Positions 44,618 through 54,995 of a stretch of DNA of 64,000 bases are shown here, piece by piece. The notes under the pieces are model-generated. The model was not told where the DNA came from, made no database searches, and saw only the letters and a program-made list of their open reading frames with translations. The DNA lies in NCBI GenBank assembly GCA_965224735.1, contig OZ245059.1:2542001-2606000 (forward strand), in the 5' to 3' direction. Source of the stretch: Robiginitomaculum_A sp036478535 (GTDB lineage: Bacteria; Pseudomonadota; Alphaproteobacteria; Caulobacterales; Maricaulaceae). The translations under genes and the position numbers were made by a program. Position 1 is the stretch's first letter; every line of letters begins with the position of its first letter.

Positions 44618-46105
44618 CTATTCCCCATTCTTATTGTCTGAAAAATCAACGTTTGCTTTGGAGGCCAAATAGATAAAATTGGCATAAACCGCTACGTTTT
44701 GCGCCATTTCTTTTGGGTCAATTTTATCAAATGTATCGTCTGGCGTATGGTGCAAATCAAAATAATCATAACCATTTTGCTTCAAATCAATAACGGGAAC
44801 GCCCTTGCGGTTAAGCGGGATAATATCCGGCCCGCCGTCTGCCTTCCCTGCAACCATTTCCAAACCCAAATATTTCAACTTTGAGTAAAGCCTATCAGTG
44901 CTCGCTTTATTGGTAGCACCCTTTCCAGCTTGCAAGCCATATATTTGCGCGGCGCCAAAATCGGACTCCGTCGCCACAACAATCGCGCCAAGCTCGTCCT
45001 TGTGCTGTTTGGCATATGCAAACCCACCTTTAAGGCCAATTTCTTCAGAACCAAATAAAATCACGCGCACAGTGCGCTCAGGTTTAAAACCACTTTCCAT
45101 AAGAACCTTAGCAGCCCCCATAACGATACCAACGCCTGCGCCATCATCGATAGCGCCTGTGCCAAGGTCCCAACTATCTAAATGCGCGCCGATCATCACA
45201 ATTTCCTCAGGATGTGTAGACCCGATAATATCTGCATACACATTGCCTGAAGGTAATCTGCCCAAATTTTTAGTGGCTAATTCTAAATGAACACGCACAG
45301 TTTTTCCACTTTCAGCCTCAGCATTTGCATTTGCAAACATACGGTCAATTTGATCCGCGTCGGGCGCAGACAAAGCCCCTATTGGAATTTTTTTCACACC
45401 GTCCTCATATCCCATTTGCCCTGTGTGTGGAAATCTATGGCTATCTGTTCCAACAGAACGAATAAGGACAGCTATTGCGCCGCGCTTAGCTGCTTCCGTC
45501 GCGCCATTACGCCGTTTTTGATTTGCGGGGCCATATCCCGCCCCGTCGCGGGTTTTTTCCATCTTGCCAGTGATATAAACAATCTTACCATCAAGCCCGC
45601 CTTTGGCAGCATTCTTAAGGGCTTCAAAGTTTTCAAAAAAGGCTAAATCTGCCGTGATACCGCCTTCGGGGGTTGCTACAGAGCCGCCCAGCGCTGTCAC
45701 AAATAACTTTTGCGGTTCATAATCCCCTTTTTCCAAATGCGGGATTACAATAAAAGCCTGTTCACGGCCACGCGCCCAGCCATCCACATGGAATAAATTT
45801 ATTTGAACATCTTTAAACCCCAATTCTTTAAATTTATCCATAGCCCAGTCGCGTGCGCGGGCTTCGTTTTTACTCCCTGCAAGCCGTGAGCCTATTTCGG
45901 TTGTGAGTGAACGGGTAATTTCGTATCCATAGCTTTTTTCAAAAGCAATATCCGTTAGTTTTTGCAAATTAGCGTCGGTGCTTTTAAACCTCTCTGTTTT
46001 AATGTTTTTTTGTGTTGGCGTGTTTGTTCCTTGTTTAGGCGCACATCCGTTCATTCCGAGAATAGCCGAAATTGCTACTGTAAATATAAGTGTTTGAAGT
46101 TTCAT
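44618..46105 (-). CDS. M28-family aminopeptidase lipoprotein
   Basis: 495 residues. The lipobox GMNGC follows a signal sequence, predicting a lipidated exported protein. The zinc ligands fit IGAHLDSWDLGTGAIDDGAG (His, Asp) and GSEEIGLKGG (Glu pair); a PA insert domain lies at about 120-250. It should cleave N-terminal residues from peptides. It is divergent from a second M28 gene 137 bases away. Confidence 0.92.
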   Translation of the reverse strand: MKLQTLIFTVAISAILGMNGCAPKQGTNTPTQKNIKTERFKSTDANLQKLTDIAFEKSYGYEITRSLTTEIGSRLAGSKNEARARDWAMDKFKELGFKDVQINLFHVDGWARGREQAFIVIPHLEKGDYEPQKLFVTALGGSVATPEGGITADLAFFENFEALKNAAKGGLDGKIVYITGKMEKTRDGAGYGPANQKRRNGATEAAKRGAIAVLIRSVGTDSHRFPHTGQMGYEDGVKKIPIGALSAPDADQIDRMFANANAEAESGKTVRVHLELATKNLGRLPSGNVYADIIGSTHPEEIVMIGAHLDSWDLGTGAIDDGAGVGIVMGAAKVLMESGFKPERTVRVILFGSEEIGLKGGFAYAKQHKDELGAIVVATESDFGAAQIYGLQAGKGATNKASTDRLYSKLKYLGLEMVAGKADGGPDIIPLNRKGVPVIDLKQNGYDYFDLHHTPDDTFDKIDPKEMAQNVAVYANFIYLASKANVDFSDNKNGE

Positions 46106-46242
46106 ACATGTCCCTTTTTTATCATTACAATAGTGCGCATATACCCAGATTCAAGATAAATTATATTTTTCCCAACAACCACTTGCAAAACAGAGGAAAC
46201 CAACGCATTTTACAAACGGTAGAAAAGACAAATGGGGAGAAT

Positions 46243-47922
46243 ATGTCATTACAAAAATTTAGCGTGCTGCTGATGCTTGCTCTTGTGCTTGGCGGATGTG
46301 ATGGTGAACTTGCAGAGCAAAAAATACAAAAACAGCCAACTATAATGGCTACAGATATTGGTAAGCGCATAGAGCGCCTTGCCAGTGATGAATTTGAAGG
46401 CCGCGAGCCAGGAACCAAAGGCGGTCGTCTTGCCTCTCAATATGTAGCCGATCAGATGAAATCCGCAGGACTTGTTCCAATGGGCAAGAACGGTACATAT
46501 TTCCAACCTATCACCCTGACTAAAACTACCGTTTTGCCAAATTCTTATATGGAAATCAACGAAGCAGGCGCAAAGCCACTTCGGTATGACTTCATGGAAA
46601 ACTCTATCTATTGGACGAAGCGCTACCAAGAAAGCGTAAGCGTAAAAGATGCTGATTTGATCTTTGTCGGTTACGGTATTGTTGCGCCTGAATATGGCTG
46701 GAATGATTATGAAGGCATTGATGTTAAAGGCAAAACAGTGGTTATGCTCGTCAATGATCCTGGCTATGCGACAAAAGATGTAAATCTATTTAATGGTAGC
46801 GCTATGACATATTATGGCCGCTGGACGTACAAGTATGAAGAAGCTGCACGGCAAGGCGCAGCAGCCGCGTTAATCGTGCATGAAACCAAGCCTGCTAGTT
46901 ATAGCTGGGATGTGGTTTCTAGCTCATGGAGCGGAGCGCAGATAGACCTCGTTCGCCTTGACAAAGGCGCAGGCCGCGTTGCACTTGAAGGTTGGCTGAG
47001 TATTGATGCATCAAAAGCTCTATTTAAGCGCGCTGGGTTATTTTTTGATGATTTAAAAACCGCTGCCACTCGCAAGGGCTTCAAACCTGTCCCTATGGGT
47101 ACATTACAAATGAACGCGCAAATTAACAATACAATTGAAACAACAAAGTCTCGCAATGTTATTGGCGCAGTTAAAGGCACAAAATATCCTGATGAGTATG
47201 TTCTTTATATGGCGCATTGGGACCATTTGGGCAATAAGCCTATGGAAGATGGATCAGACGGTATTTTTAATGGCGCCGTTGATAATGCCACGGGTACGGC
47301 GGTTATACTTGAGATCGGGCAAGCGTTTGCAACAAAACCTGCTGAACGATCAGCTTTATTCATCGCTGTTACGGCAGAAGAATCTGGCCTTTTAGGCTCC
47401 GCATATTACTCGGAAGACCCAATTGTACCGCTTAATAAAACAGTAGCAGGCATTAATAGTGACGCCATTATGCCCTTAGGCCGTACAAAAGACATTGTGG
47501 TTGTCGGCTATGGAGCATCCCAACTTGATGATGCACTTGAAAGCATTATCGCACCAAAAGGCATGTATATTACCCCTGATCCAAAACCTGAAGCAGGGTA
47601 TTATTATCGTTCTGATCATATTAGCCTTGCAAAAAAAGGCGTCCCCATGCTCTATGCTGACAACGGCGTTGACCATGAAATACAGGGTAAAACTTACGGT
47701 AAAAATTTTGGTGACGAATATACGAAAGAACGCTATCACAAACCAACGGATGAGTACGACAACAGTTGGGATTTAACGGGCCTTGAGCAAATGTGCGAAA
47801 TCTTATACGAACTTGGATATGGCTTGGCCAATAGCCAAGAATGGCCAAATTGGAATAAAACGGCAGAGTTTCGCATGCTCCGTGATAATATGATGTCCAA
47901 AAAAACTGGAAAAGAAAAATAA
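46243..47922 (+). CDS. M28-family peptidase lipoprotein
   Basis: 559 residues from the ATG at 46243 with GGGGAGA upstream; in-frame ATGs further upstream lack such a site. Lipobox VLGGCDG. Zinc-binding blocks are MAHWDHLGN, FNGAVDNATGTAVILE and TAEESGLLGS. SDHISLAKKGVPMLY is the C-terminal catalytic block. A PA-type insert precedes them. It is followed at once by a glycosyltransferase gene. Confidence 0.92.
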   Translation: MSLQKFSVLLMLALVLGGCDGELAEQKIQKQPTIMATDIGKRIERLASDEFEGREPGTKGGRLASQYVADQMKSAGLVPMGKNGTYFQPITLTKTTVLPNSYMEINEAGAKPLRYDFMENSIYWTKRYQESVSVKDADLIFVGYGIVAPEYGWNDYEGIDVKGKTVVMLVNDPGYATKDVNLFNGSAMTYYGRWTYKYEEAARQGAAAALIVHETKPASYSWDVVSSSWSGAQIDLVRLDKGAGRVALEGWLSIDASKALFKRAGLFFDDLKTAATRKGFKPVPMGTLQMNAQINNTIETTKSRNVIGAVKGTKYPDEYVLYMAHWDHLGNKPMEDGSDGIFNGAVDNATGTAVILEIGQAFATKPAERSALFIAVTAEESGLLGSAYYSEDPIVPLNKTVAGINSDAIMPLGRTKDIVVVGYGASQLDDALESIIAPKGMYITPDPKPEAGYYYRSDHISLAKKGVPMLYADNGVDHEIQGKTYGKNFGDEYTKERYHKPTDEYDNSWDLTGLEQMCEILYELGYGLANSQEWPNWNKTAEFRMLRDNMMSKKTGKEK

Positions 47923-48651
47923 TTGCAGACTATTATTTGCATGAAATGGGGCAAGCGCTACGCAGCAGAGTATGTCAACCGCCTCTACGGGGCAGTGTTG
48001 CGCAATACCAAACGCCCAACGCGGCTTGTATGCTTTACCGATGACGCAAATGGCATTGATGAAAATGTGCAAATCGAGCCTATTCCTGACATCAACCTTC
48101 CCCCAGATATTATCAATACGCCGTGGCGTAAACTAACCATGTGGAAATACCCACTGGCCGATTTATCTGGAGATGTACTGTTTTTAGATTTAGACTTGAT
48201 AATAACAGGCAATCTTGACGCAATGTTTGATTATGAAGCAGGCCAGTATTGCGTTATCGAAAACTGGACACAGCTTGGGCAAAACAATGGCAATACATCC
48301 GCATTTAGGTTTCCTGCGGGGAAATACACCCATATTTTTGACCGTATCCAAAAAGACCCACAAAGCGTGCTGAGCAAATACCGCATAGAGCAATTGTATA
48401 TATCGCGCACAATAGAAGATATGGTTTTTTGGCCAAAAGCTTGGTGCGTTAGTTTCAAACACAGCCTTTTACCCAAATGGCCGCTAAATTTCTTTATTGC
48501 GCCCAAACTACCTAAAGACACCCGTATCGTTGCTTTTACAGGAAAACCCGACCAAGACGAGGCCGCGCACGGCGATTGGCCCGTTAAACACTGGATCAAG
48601 AAAACCTATAAGCATGTTCGCCCCACGCCTTGGATAGAAAAACATTGGTAA
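47923..48651 (+). CDS. Glycosyltransferase (GT8-like, DXD motif)
   Basis: 242 residues if it starts at the TTG at 47923, which directly follows the M28 stop. FLDLDLIITGNLD carries a DXD-type metal site, preceded by CMKWGKRYAAEYVNRLY and LVCFTDD, typical of small alphaproteobacterial glycosyltransferases. It overlaps the next gene by one base (TAATG), so the two act together, probably on a cell-surface glycan. Acceptor unknown. Confidence 0.75.
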   Translation: MQTIICMKWGKRYAAEYVNRLYGAVLRNTKRPTRLVCFTDDANGIDENVQIEPIPDINLPPDIINTPWRKLTMWKYPLADLSGDVLFLDLDLIITGNLDAMFDYEAGQYCVIENWTQLGQNNGNTSAFRFPAGKYTHIFDRIQKDPQSVLSKYRIEQLYISRTIEDMVFWPKAWCVSFKHSLLPKWPLNFFIAPKLPKDTRIVAFTGKPDQDEAAHGDWPVKHWIKKTYKHVRPTPWIEKHW

Positions 48652-49481
48652 TGCCAAAGGTAAGCGACAAGATTGATACAACAATAGGATTGGGTATTTT
48701 AAGTTGGCGTGGTTACCGATCACTAGATAACGCCCTTCAAAGCTATAACAGCGAACAATTTTTTAGTCTGTTTGACGATACTATGATTTTTCTTCCTGAT
48801 CCAGATGTATCTGTTAAAGCTGTTGCGCGAAAATACCCTACTCGCGTAGAAACATCATCTCAAAACTTAGGCATTTTAAATGGCATGGAAGAGATAGCGA
48901 AACGTCTACAGACCGAATATATTTTCTTTACAGAAAATGATTGCCCTTTGGTAGAGCCCCAGCACGAAGCGTTAAGACAAATCAATAAGGCTCTAGAATT
49001 ATTGCTCCGCAATAAGGCATGCATGGCGCGCATGCGTCACACTAGAGATTTTGGAGAACTCTTTGACACTCTTGATAAATATTATAGATATCACCCAAAA
49101 CCAGACACACTGACAGCTAAGACCCGGCGCTTGATGAGGCCCGAAAAAGCGCGCCGTATTATTGGAACGTCTATCTATGGGGAAGATGCCCCTGCAGCTA
49201 AATTCCCAAACTATATATCAAAACCAGACGATGGATTTTACCTTGTGGACACCACCGTAATGCCGTGGACAAATCAATCTATAATCATCAATAGACGTTT
49301 CTTTTTACAGACCATAATCCCCTATTGTAAATCTGTTCCGTTTAAGCGCGGAGCCAATGGGTTTCGTAATCTTGAAATTGAGTTAAATCGTTCAAAATTT
49401 TGGACCAATTCAGGCTGGAAAATTGCCTGCGGTCTCGGGCTTTTAACCCATGAGCGCCATGAAGATAGAGGCTATACATAA
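48651..49481 (+). CDS. GT2-like glycosyltransferase
   Basis: 276 residues from the ATG at 48651. TIGLGILSWRGYRSLDNAL is a GT2-like N-terminus, and YIFFTENDCPLVEP provides an acidic metal-binding block. It is translationally coupled to the previous glycosyltransferase. The tail contains FRNLEIELNRSKFW. I cannot tell the donor or acceptor. Confidence 0.72.
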   Translation: MPKVSDKIDTTIGLGILSWRGYRSLDNALQSYNSEQFFSLFDDTMIFLPDPDVSVKAVARKYPTRVETSSQNLGILNGMEEIAKRLQTEYIFFTENDCPLVEPQHEALRQINKALELLLRNKACMARMRHTRDFGELFDTLDKYYRYHPKPDTLTAKTRRLMRPEKARRIIGTSIYGEDAPAAKFPNYISKPDDGFYLVDTTVMPWTNQSIIINRRFFLQTIIPYCKSVPFKRGANGFRNLEIELNRSKFWTNSGWKIACGLGLLTHERHEDRGYT

Positions 49482-49594
49482 TTTATTCCCCTAAAAAGAG
49501 AAAACAGTAAATCATCTTTGACAAGTAGTATAGCATGAAACATTATAGCGCAGTAAAGCTGGCAGTAAAACCGATTGCGGAAAAGGGAAATATC

Positions 49595-52177
49595 ATGGGA
49601 ACAATTTTCAAAGCCATCCACTACGGAACATATACAACAATAGCGGCAACGTTAGTTTTAAGCCTTGGCAGCTTATTAGCCCATGCTGATGGCCCTGCGG
49701 GGAGTAAGGGCGACCAAGCGGCAAAATTTCGCCAACTTGGCACCGATTTGCCTACGGCCAATGTGTATCGCAGCGCATCAGGTGCCCCTGGACCTTCCTA
49801 TTGGCAACAGCAAGCTGATTATAAAATCGACGTGGTTCTTGATGAAGATAAAAGACAAATTATTGCCTCTGAAACCATCACATACACCAACAATTCCCCA
49901 GATAGCCTTAATTACCTTTGGGTGCAACTTGATCAAAACAGATTTAAAAATACAAGTCTCGCCCGCTTAAGCGAAACTGCATCAACTTCAGGCACACGCC
50001 GTTCAAAATCTGGTGCAGGGGATAGTTTTAGCTATAACGCTCTACGCCGCGCGCAGGCTTTTTCCGATACTAAATATGGGCACCAAATTCTCTCCGTAGT
50101 CGATACGAATGGTAAAAAGTTTGATTATACAATCAATGACACAATGATGCGCATTGATTTGCCTGAAACATTGGCACCAAAATCACAAATCGCCTTTAAC
50201 ATTGATTGGAAATTTAATATTATTGATGAGGAAGCAGTTGGAGGACGCGGCGGCTATGAATATTTCCCTGAAACAGATACATACCTATATTTTCTAGCTC
50301 AGTGGTTTCCACGCATGGCCGCTTATACGGACTATACGGGTTGGCAGCATAAGCAATTTCTAGGGCGCGGTGAATTTACACTCGAATTTGGTGATTATGA
50401 AGTAAACATCACTGTCCCCTCGGATCATATTGTCTCTGCGACAGGCGTTTTGCAAAACCCGCGCCAAGTCTTAAGCCCCAAACAACGCAAACGTCTTGAC
50501 CAAGCGACAGCTACAAAACAAGTATTTGTGGTTACGCCAAAAGAAGCCTTAGAGAACGAAAAAAATAAAGCAAAAGACACAAAGACTTGGCGCTTTAAAG
50601 CCGAACATGTCCGCGATTTTTCATTTGCTTCATCTCGTAAATTCATCTGGGATGCTATGCTGCACGAGCAAGAGAGCGAAGAAAATCCAGTTGTGACGGT
50701 TATGTCATTTTACCCAAATGATGCAGAGCCAATTTGGTCGAAATATTCATCGCAAGCAGTCGCCCATACAATGAGTGTATATTCACGGTTCACATTTGAC
50801 TTCCCATATCCTGTTTCCCAATCAGTGAACACATGGGACCGCGGCGGTATGGAATACCCGATGATTACCTTCAATGGCTATCGTCCGTCAAAAGACGAGA
50901 AAACAGAGGAAATCACGTATTCCCGCGCGATCAAGAACTCCTTGATTGGCGTTATTATTCATGAAGTTGGTCACAATTATTTCCCAATGATAGTAAATTC
51001 CGACGAACGGCAATGGACATGGATGGACGAAGGCCTCAATAGTTTTGTTGAATATTTAGCAGAATATGAGTGGGAAGAAGAGTTTAACATTTCAGGCGGC
51101 TCCGCTAACCCTCTCGACACTATCTCCACTTATATGTCCAGTAGCAATCAAGTGCCCATCATGACGCAATCAGACTCGGTTTTGAAATTTGGCCCCAATG
51201 CCTATTCAAAACCTGCCGCCGCACTGACAGTGTTACGGGAGACTGTGCTTGGCCGTAAACTGTTTGACCATGCCTTTAAAGAATACGCTGTGCGCTGGAA
51301 GTTTAAGCGCCCTACGCCCGCAGATTTTTTCCGCACTATGGAAGATGCGTCGGGCACAGATCTAGATTGGTTTTTCAGAGGTTGGTTCTTTGGAACAGAC
51401 CATGTGGATGTCGCCATTAATACCATTCGTGAATATACAATTTCTAGTCAAGACCCCGACATTGAGTTCGGCAAGAACAGAGACGAGTATTGGCGTGATC
51501 ACCCGGAAAGTATCACCCAAATTCGTAACCGCAAAGAGGGCCGGAAAACACGGGTTGAGCGTATTGAATCGATCAATGATCTGTATAATGATAAAGACAA
51601 ATACACGGTCACCAACAAGGATAAAAATGCGCACAAAGAATTTCTGGAAAGTTTGAAGGATTGGGAACGCACGGCCTATGAACGCGCTCTTGAAGATGGT
51701 CAATATTTCTATTTTGTTGATTTTGAAAATGTCGGCGGATTGGTAACATCTCTGCCTCTCACTATTCATTATGTAAATGGTGAAACTGAAGATCTGATGA
51801 TCCCCGCTGAAATATGGCGCAGAAACCCTGAAAACATTACGAAATTACTTATCCGAAACAAGCAGATCAAATCGATTGACGTGGACAATTTACACCAAAC
51901 GGCAGATGCGGATTATAGCAATAATTCATACCCGCAAAAAGTCAGTCAATCACGGTTTGAGCTTTATAAAAACAAGCGGAAAAGTAAAAGTTTAATGGCA
52001 GATATGCTGGTTGAGCTTAAGAGTGATGAAGATAGTAAAACGGAAAGTGAAAGCGGTAAATCAGTACCTCTTAAATCATCAAAACCCAATGCACATCAAA
52101 AAGAGACAGACAGGCTAACAGATGAAGAAAAGCGCGCCCTTAAGCGCGCCCTTAAAAAATTGATGCAAAAAAACTAA
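49595..52177 (+). CDS. M1-family metallopeptidase, exported
   Basis: 860 residues from the ATG at 49595 (AAAAGGGAAA upstream), preferred to the ATG at 49535 because the signal peptide then begins directly: hydrophobic YTTIAATLVLSLGSLLAHA. The zinc site HEVGHNYFP is near residue 456, followed by WMDEGLNSFVEY with the third ligand. NTWDRGGMEYPM is the GXMEN-like exopeptidase region. The C-terminal ~150 residues are charged. It overlaps the next gene by one base. Confidence 0.92.
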   Translation: MGTIFKAIHYGTYTTIAATLVLSLGSLLAHADGPAGSKGDQAAKFRQLGTDLPTANVYRSASGAPGPSYWQQQADYKIDVVLDEDKRQIIASETITYTNNSPDSLNYLWVQLDQNRFKNTSLARLSETASTSGTRRSKSGAGDSFSYNALRRAQAFSDTKYGHQILSVVDTNGKKFDYTINDTMMRIDLPETLAPKSQIAFNIDWKFNIIDEEAVGGRGGYEYFPETDTYLYFLAQWFPRMAAYTDYTGWQHKQFLGRGEFTLEFGDYEVNITVPSDHIVSATGVLQNPRQVLSPKQRKRLDQATATKQVFVVTPKEALENEKNKAKDTKTWRFKAEHVRDFSFASSRKFIWDAMLHEQESEENPVVTVMSFYPNDAEPIWSKYSSQAVAHTMSVYSRFTFDFPYPVSQSVNTWDRGGMEYPMITFNGYRPSKDEKTEEITYSRAIKNSLIGVIIHEVGHNYFPMIVNSDERQWTWMDEGLNSFVEYLAEYEWEEEFNISGGSANPLDTISTYMSSSNQVPIMTQSDSVLKFGPNAYSKPAAALTVLRETVLGRKLFDHAFKEYAVRWKFKRPTPADFFRTMEDASGTDLDWFFRGWFFGTDHVDVAINTIREYTISSQDPDIEFGKNRDEYWRDHPESITQIRNRKEGRKTRVERIESINDLYNDKDKYTVTNKDKNAHKEFLESLKDWERTAYERALEDGQYFYFVDFENVGGLVTSLPLTIHYVNGETEDLMIPAEIWRRNPENITKLLIRNKQIKSIDVDNLHQTADADYSNNSYPQKVSQSRFELYKNKRKSKSLMADMLVELKSDEDSKTESESGKSVPLKSSKPNAHQKETDRLTDEEKRALKRALKKLMQKN

Positions 52178-52683
52178 TGATAAAGCGGCGCGCTATATTA
52201 GCAGGATTGACCGCTGGCGGGCTAGCCCTCGCTAGCACCTCTGCTTTTGCACACCGGCAAATGCAGTCTATTAGTGTGATAAAATGGAACGCGCTTTCAA
52301 AAACTTTGACCATAACGCATACGCTGCACATGCATGATGCTGAACAAGCTTTATCAAGACTTGGGCTGTTAAAAAAACCAGACCTTACACCGCTTAGAGC
52401 GCGCGCTAGCCTTGCCCTTTATGTGCAAAAACATTTTTTATTACGAGATTTAGACAACCATGACTACGACATCAGTATTATTGGCGCAGAAATCGACAGC
52501 AGCTATGTTTATATTTATAATGAAGTAGCGTTAAGCTCTATGCCCAGTGGTTTGATTATCACAAACACACTCTTGCAAGACATTTATCCAGATCAAGCCA
52601 ATCAGGTGAATGTGACTCTGGGCGGGAAAACAAGCTCATTAATGTTCAGGCTAGGTGATGGAAGCAAAAGAGTACTTGCCTAA
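52177..52683 (+). CDS. DUF6702 family exported protein
   Basis: 168 residues. A twin-Arg-like signal (KRRAILAGLTAGGLALAS, then SAFAH) exports it. The mature part is a small beta-rich domain with SVIKWNALSKTLTITHTLHMHD. This family often follows M1 peptidases in alphaproteobacteria, as here with a TAATG overlap. Function not established. Confidence 0.78.
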   Translation: MIKRRAILAGLTAGGLALASTSAFAHRQMQSISVIKWNALSKTLTITHTLHMHDAEQALSRLGLLKKPDLTPLRARASLALYVQKHFLLRDLDNHDYDISIIGAEIDSSYVYIYNEVALSSMPSGLIITNTLLQDIYPDQANQVNVTLGGKTSSLMFRLGDGSKRVLA

Positions 52684-52814
52684 AGCCCGTTGCGCAGTGA
52701 TTCTCATTTCATACTTACGGTTCACCATCTGAACAATTCTCGCTCCTCGCGCGTTCTTTAGCTTTTAAAAAAATTTAAACAAAAATCAAACCATCTAACA
52801 CAAAGACCATACAT

Positions 52815-54995
52815 CTAGCCCTCCTTTGTGCTCCCGCCTTGTGAAATGCCTGCGCTTACAACGTCGAGTACGGATAGTACAGCGTCGACTATATTAGTCC
52901 CAGGCGGGAAAACGGCTTTTGCACCCATTCTTTCGAGGGGCTCTATATCTTCGGGCGGGATGACACCACCAACTATAATCGTAATGTCCGAGCGGTTTTG
53001 CCTATCCAAAGATGCGCGCAGTTCTGGCACAAGCGTCAAATGCCCAGCGGCCAAAGATGAGGCGGCGATGACATCTACATTCTTTTCAATACCAAGCTTT
53101 GCTGTTTCTTCTGGCGTTTGAAACAACGGGCCAATAACGACGTCAAAGCCAATATCTTTAAAACCTGTAGCAACAACTTTTTGGCCGCGATCGTGACCAT
53201 CTTGACCCATTTTTGCGATGAGAATTTTAGGTTTTCTACCTTCGATTTCTTTAAACGCAGCCAAGCGTTTTTGCGCGTCTTTCAACGCTGGATTATTGGC
53301 ATCCCATGCATTTTTATAAACGCCGCTCACCCCCTTTGGCTTGGCGGCAAACCGAGTGTAAGCACTGGCGAGCGCTGCACTAATCTCGCCTACGCTTGCC
53401 CTAGCGTGCGCGGCTTTAATACTCAGGGCTAGAAGGTTTCCTTTGCCCGAATTCGCAGCATTCGTTAGAGCATTTAGACTTGCCAGGACTTCTTTGTTGT
53501 TTCTATCTTTTTTAAGCTGCTTTAGCCGCTCGATTTGGCCATTACGCACTGCGTCATTGTCGATCTTAAGCAGCGGAATATCAGCTTTTTCTTTACTTTT
53601 GTGTTTGTTAACGCCGACCAAGGTTTGCGCGCCGCTATCGATGAGGCTTTGCGTGCGCGCAGCGGCTTGTTCAATGCGCAGTTTTGGCAGGCCAGATGCG
53701 AGGGCCCGAGCCATGCCGCCAAGGCTTTCTATCTCGTCCATATGCACGCGCGCGCGCCGCGCCAAATCGTGGGTGAGACGCTCTACATAATGTGACCCGC
53801 CCCAAGGGTCAATGCTGGAGCAATGCCCGCCTTCGCCCGCCAAAAACACTTGCGTATTTCTGGCAATACGGGCCGAAAAATCTGTCGGCAAAGCGATAGC
53901 TTCATCAAGGGAATTGGTGTGCAAAGATTGGGTATGTCCGTCCACAGCCGCCATGGCTTGAATGGCTGTACGCCCAACATTGTTAAACACATCTTGGGCA
54001 GTGAGTGACCAGCCAGAAGTTTGGCAATGGGTTCTAAGCATAGAAGATTTTGGGTTTTTTGGAGTGTATTCTGCCATCATGCCTGCCCACAAAAGCCGCG
54101 CCGCGCGTAACTTGGCCACTTCCATGAAATAGTTCATACCAATGGCCCAAAAAAATGAAAGCCTTGGCGCGAAACTGTCAATACCCAAACCGCTAGCAAT
54201 GCCAGTTTTGACATACTCCGCCCCGTCCGCGAGCGTGTAGGCCAGCTCCAAGTCTGCGCTCGCGCCTGCCTCTTGCATATGATAACCTGAAATAGAAATA
54301 GAATTGAACTTAGGCATATGCTTTGCCGTATAGGCGAAGATATCCGCCACGATACGCATGCTTTGAAGGGGCGGGTAGATATAGGTGTTGCGTACCATAA
54401 ACTCTTTAAGAATATCATTTTGGATAGTGCCTGATAATTGGTCTTGGGCAACGCCTTGTTCTTCGGCTGCAACAATATACATAGCGAGAACGGGCAAAAC
54501 AGCCCCGTTCATGGTCATAGAGACGCTCATTTTATCCAGCGGAATTTTATCGAACAATATCCGCATATCATAAATGCTATCAATTGCAACGCCAGCCATG
54601 CCCACATCGCCAGACACGCGCGGATGATCGCTATCATAGCCTCGGTGGGTTGCTAAATCAAAGGCAACCGAGAGACCTTTTTGACCAGCGGCAAGATTAC
54701 GGCGGTAAAACGCATTGCTATCTTCTGCCGTTGAAAAACCCGCATATTGGCGGATTGTCCAAGGTCTTTGGGTATACATTGTCGGGTAAGGGCCGCGCAC
54801 ATACGGCGCTATGCCAGGATAGCAATGAGTAAAATCCAGACCAGCACTATCATCGGCGCTATAGGTGGGTTTTATGGCTATGCCTTCAGGGGTGTTCCAA
54901 ATAGAAGTATTGCCTTCGGTTTTAGCATGTTCATTATTTGCCGCATTTGCCGCAATAGAGCGAAACGGTATTTTTGAGAAATTAGGTAAGCTCAT
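52815..54995 (-). CDS. mutB: Methylmalonyl-CoA mutase large subunit
   Basis: 726 residues. It interconverts succinyl-CoA and (R)-methylmalonyl-CoA using adenosylcobalamin. The barrel domain includes YPTMYTQRPWTIRQYAGF and RGYDSDHPRVSGDVGMAGVA. The C-terminal cobalamin-binding domain has GQDGHDRGQKV near residue 605, with the lower-ligand His. It overlaps the small-subunit gene upstream by one base (TAATG). Confidence 0.97.
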   Translation of the reverse strand: MSLPNFSKIPFRSIAANAANNEHAKTEGNTSIWNTPEGIAIKPTYSADDSAGLDFTHCYPGIAPYVRGPYPTMYTQRPWTIRQYAGFSTAEDSNAFYRRNLAAGQKGLSVAFDLATHRGYDSDHPRVSGDVGMAGVAIDSIYDMRILFDKIPLDKMSVSMTMNGAVLPVLAMYIVAAEEQGVAQDQLSGTIQNDILKEFMVRNTYIYPPLQSMRIVADIFAYTAKHMPKFNSISISGYHMQEAGASADLELAYTLADGAEYVKTGIASGLGIDSFAPRLSFFWAIGMNYFMEVAKLRAARLLWAGMMAEYTPKNPKSSMLRTHCQTSGWSLTAQDVFNNVGRTAIQAMAAVDGHTQSLHTNSLDEAIALPTDFSARIARNTQVFLAGEGGHCSSIDPWGGSHYVERLTHDLARRARVHMDEIESLGGMARALASGLPKLRIEQAAARTQSLIDSGAQTLVGVNKHKSKEKADIPLLKIDNDAVRNGQIERLKQLKKDRNNKEVLASLNALTNAANSGKGNLLALSIKAAHARASVGEISAALASAYTRFAAKPKGVSGVYKNAWDANNPALKDAQKRLAAFKEIEGRKPKILIAKMGQDGHDRGQKVVATGFKDIGFDVVIGPLFQTPEETAKLGIEKNVDVIAASSLAAGHLTLVPELRASLDRQNRSDITIIVGGVIPPEDIEPLERMGAKAVFPPGTNIVDAVLSVLDVVSAGISQGGSTKEG

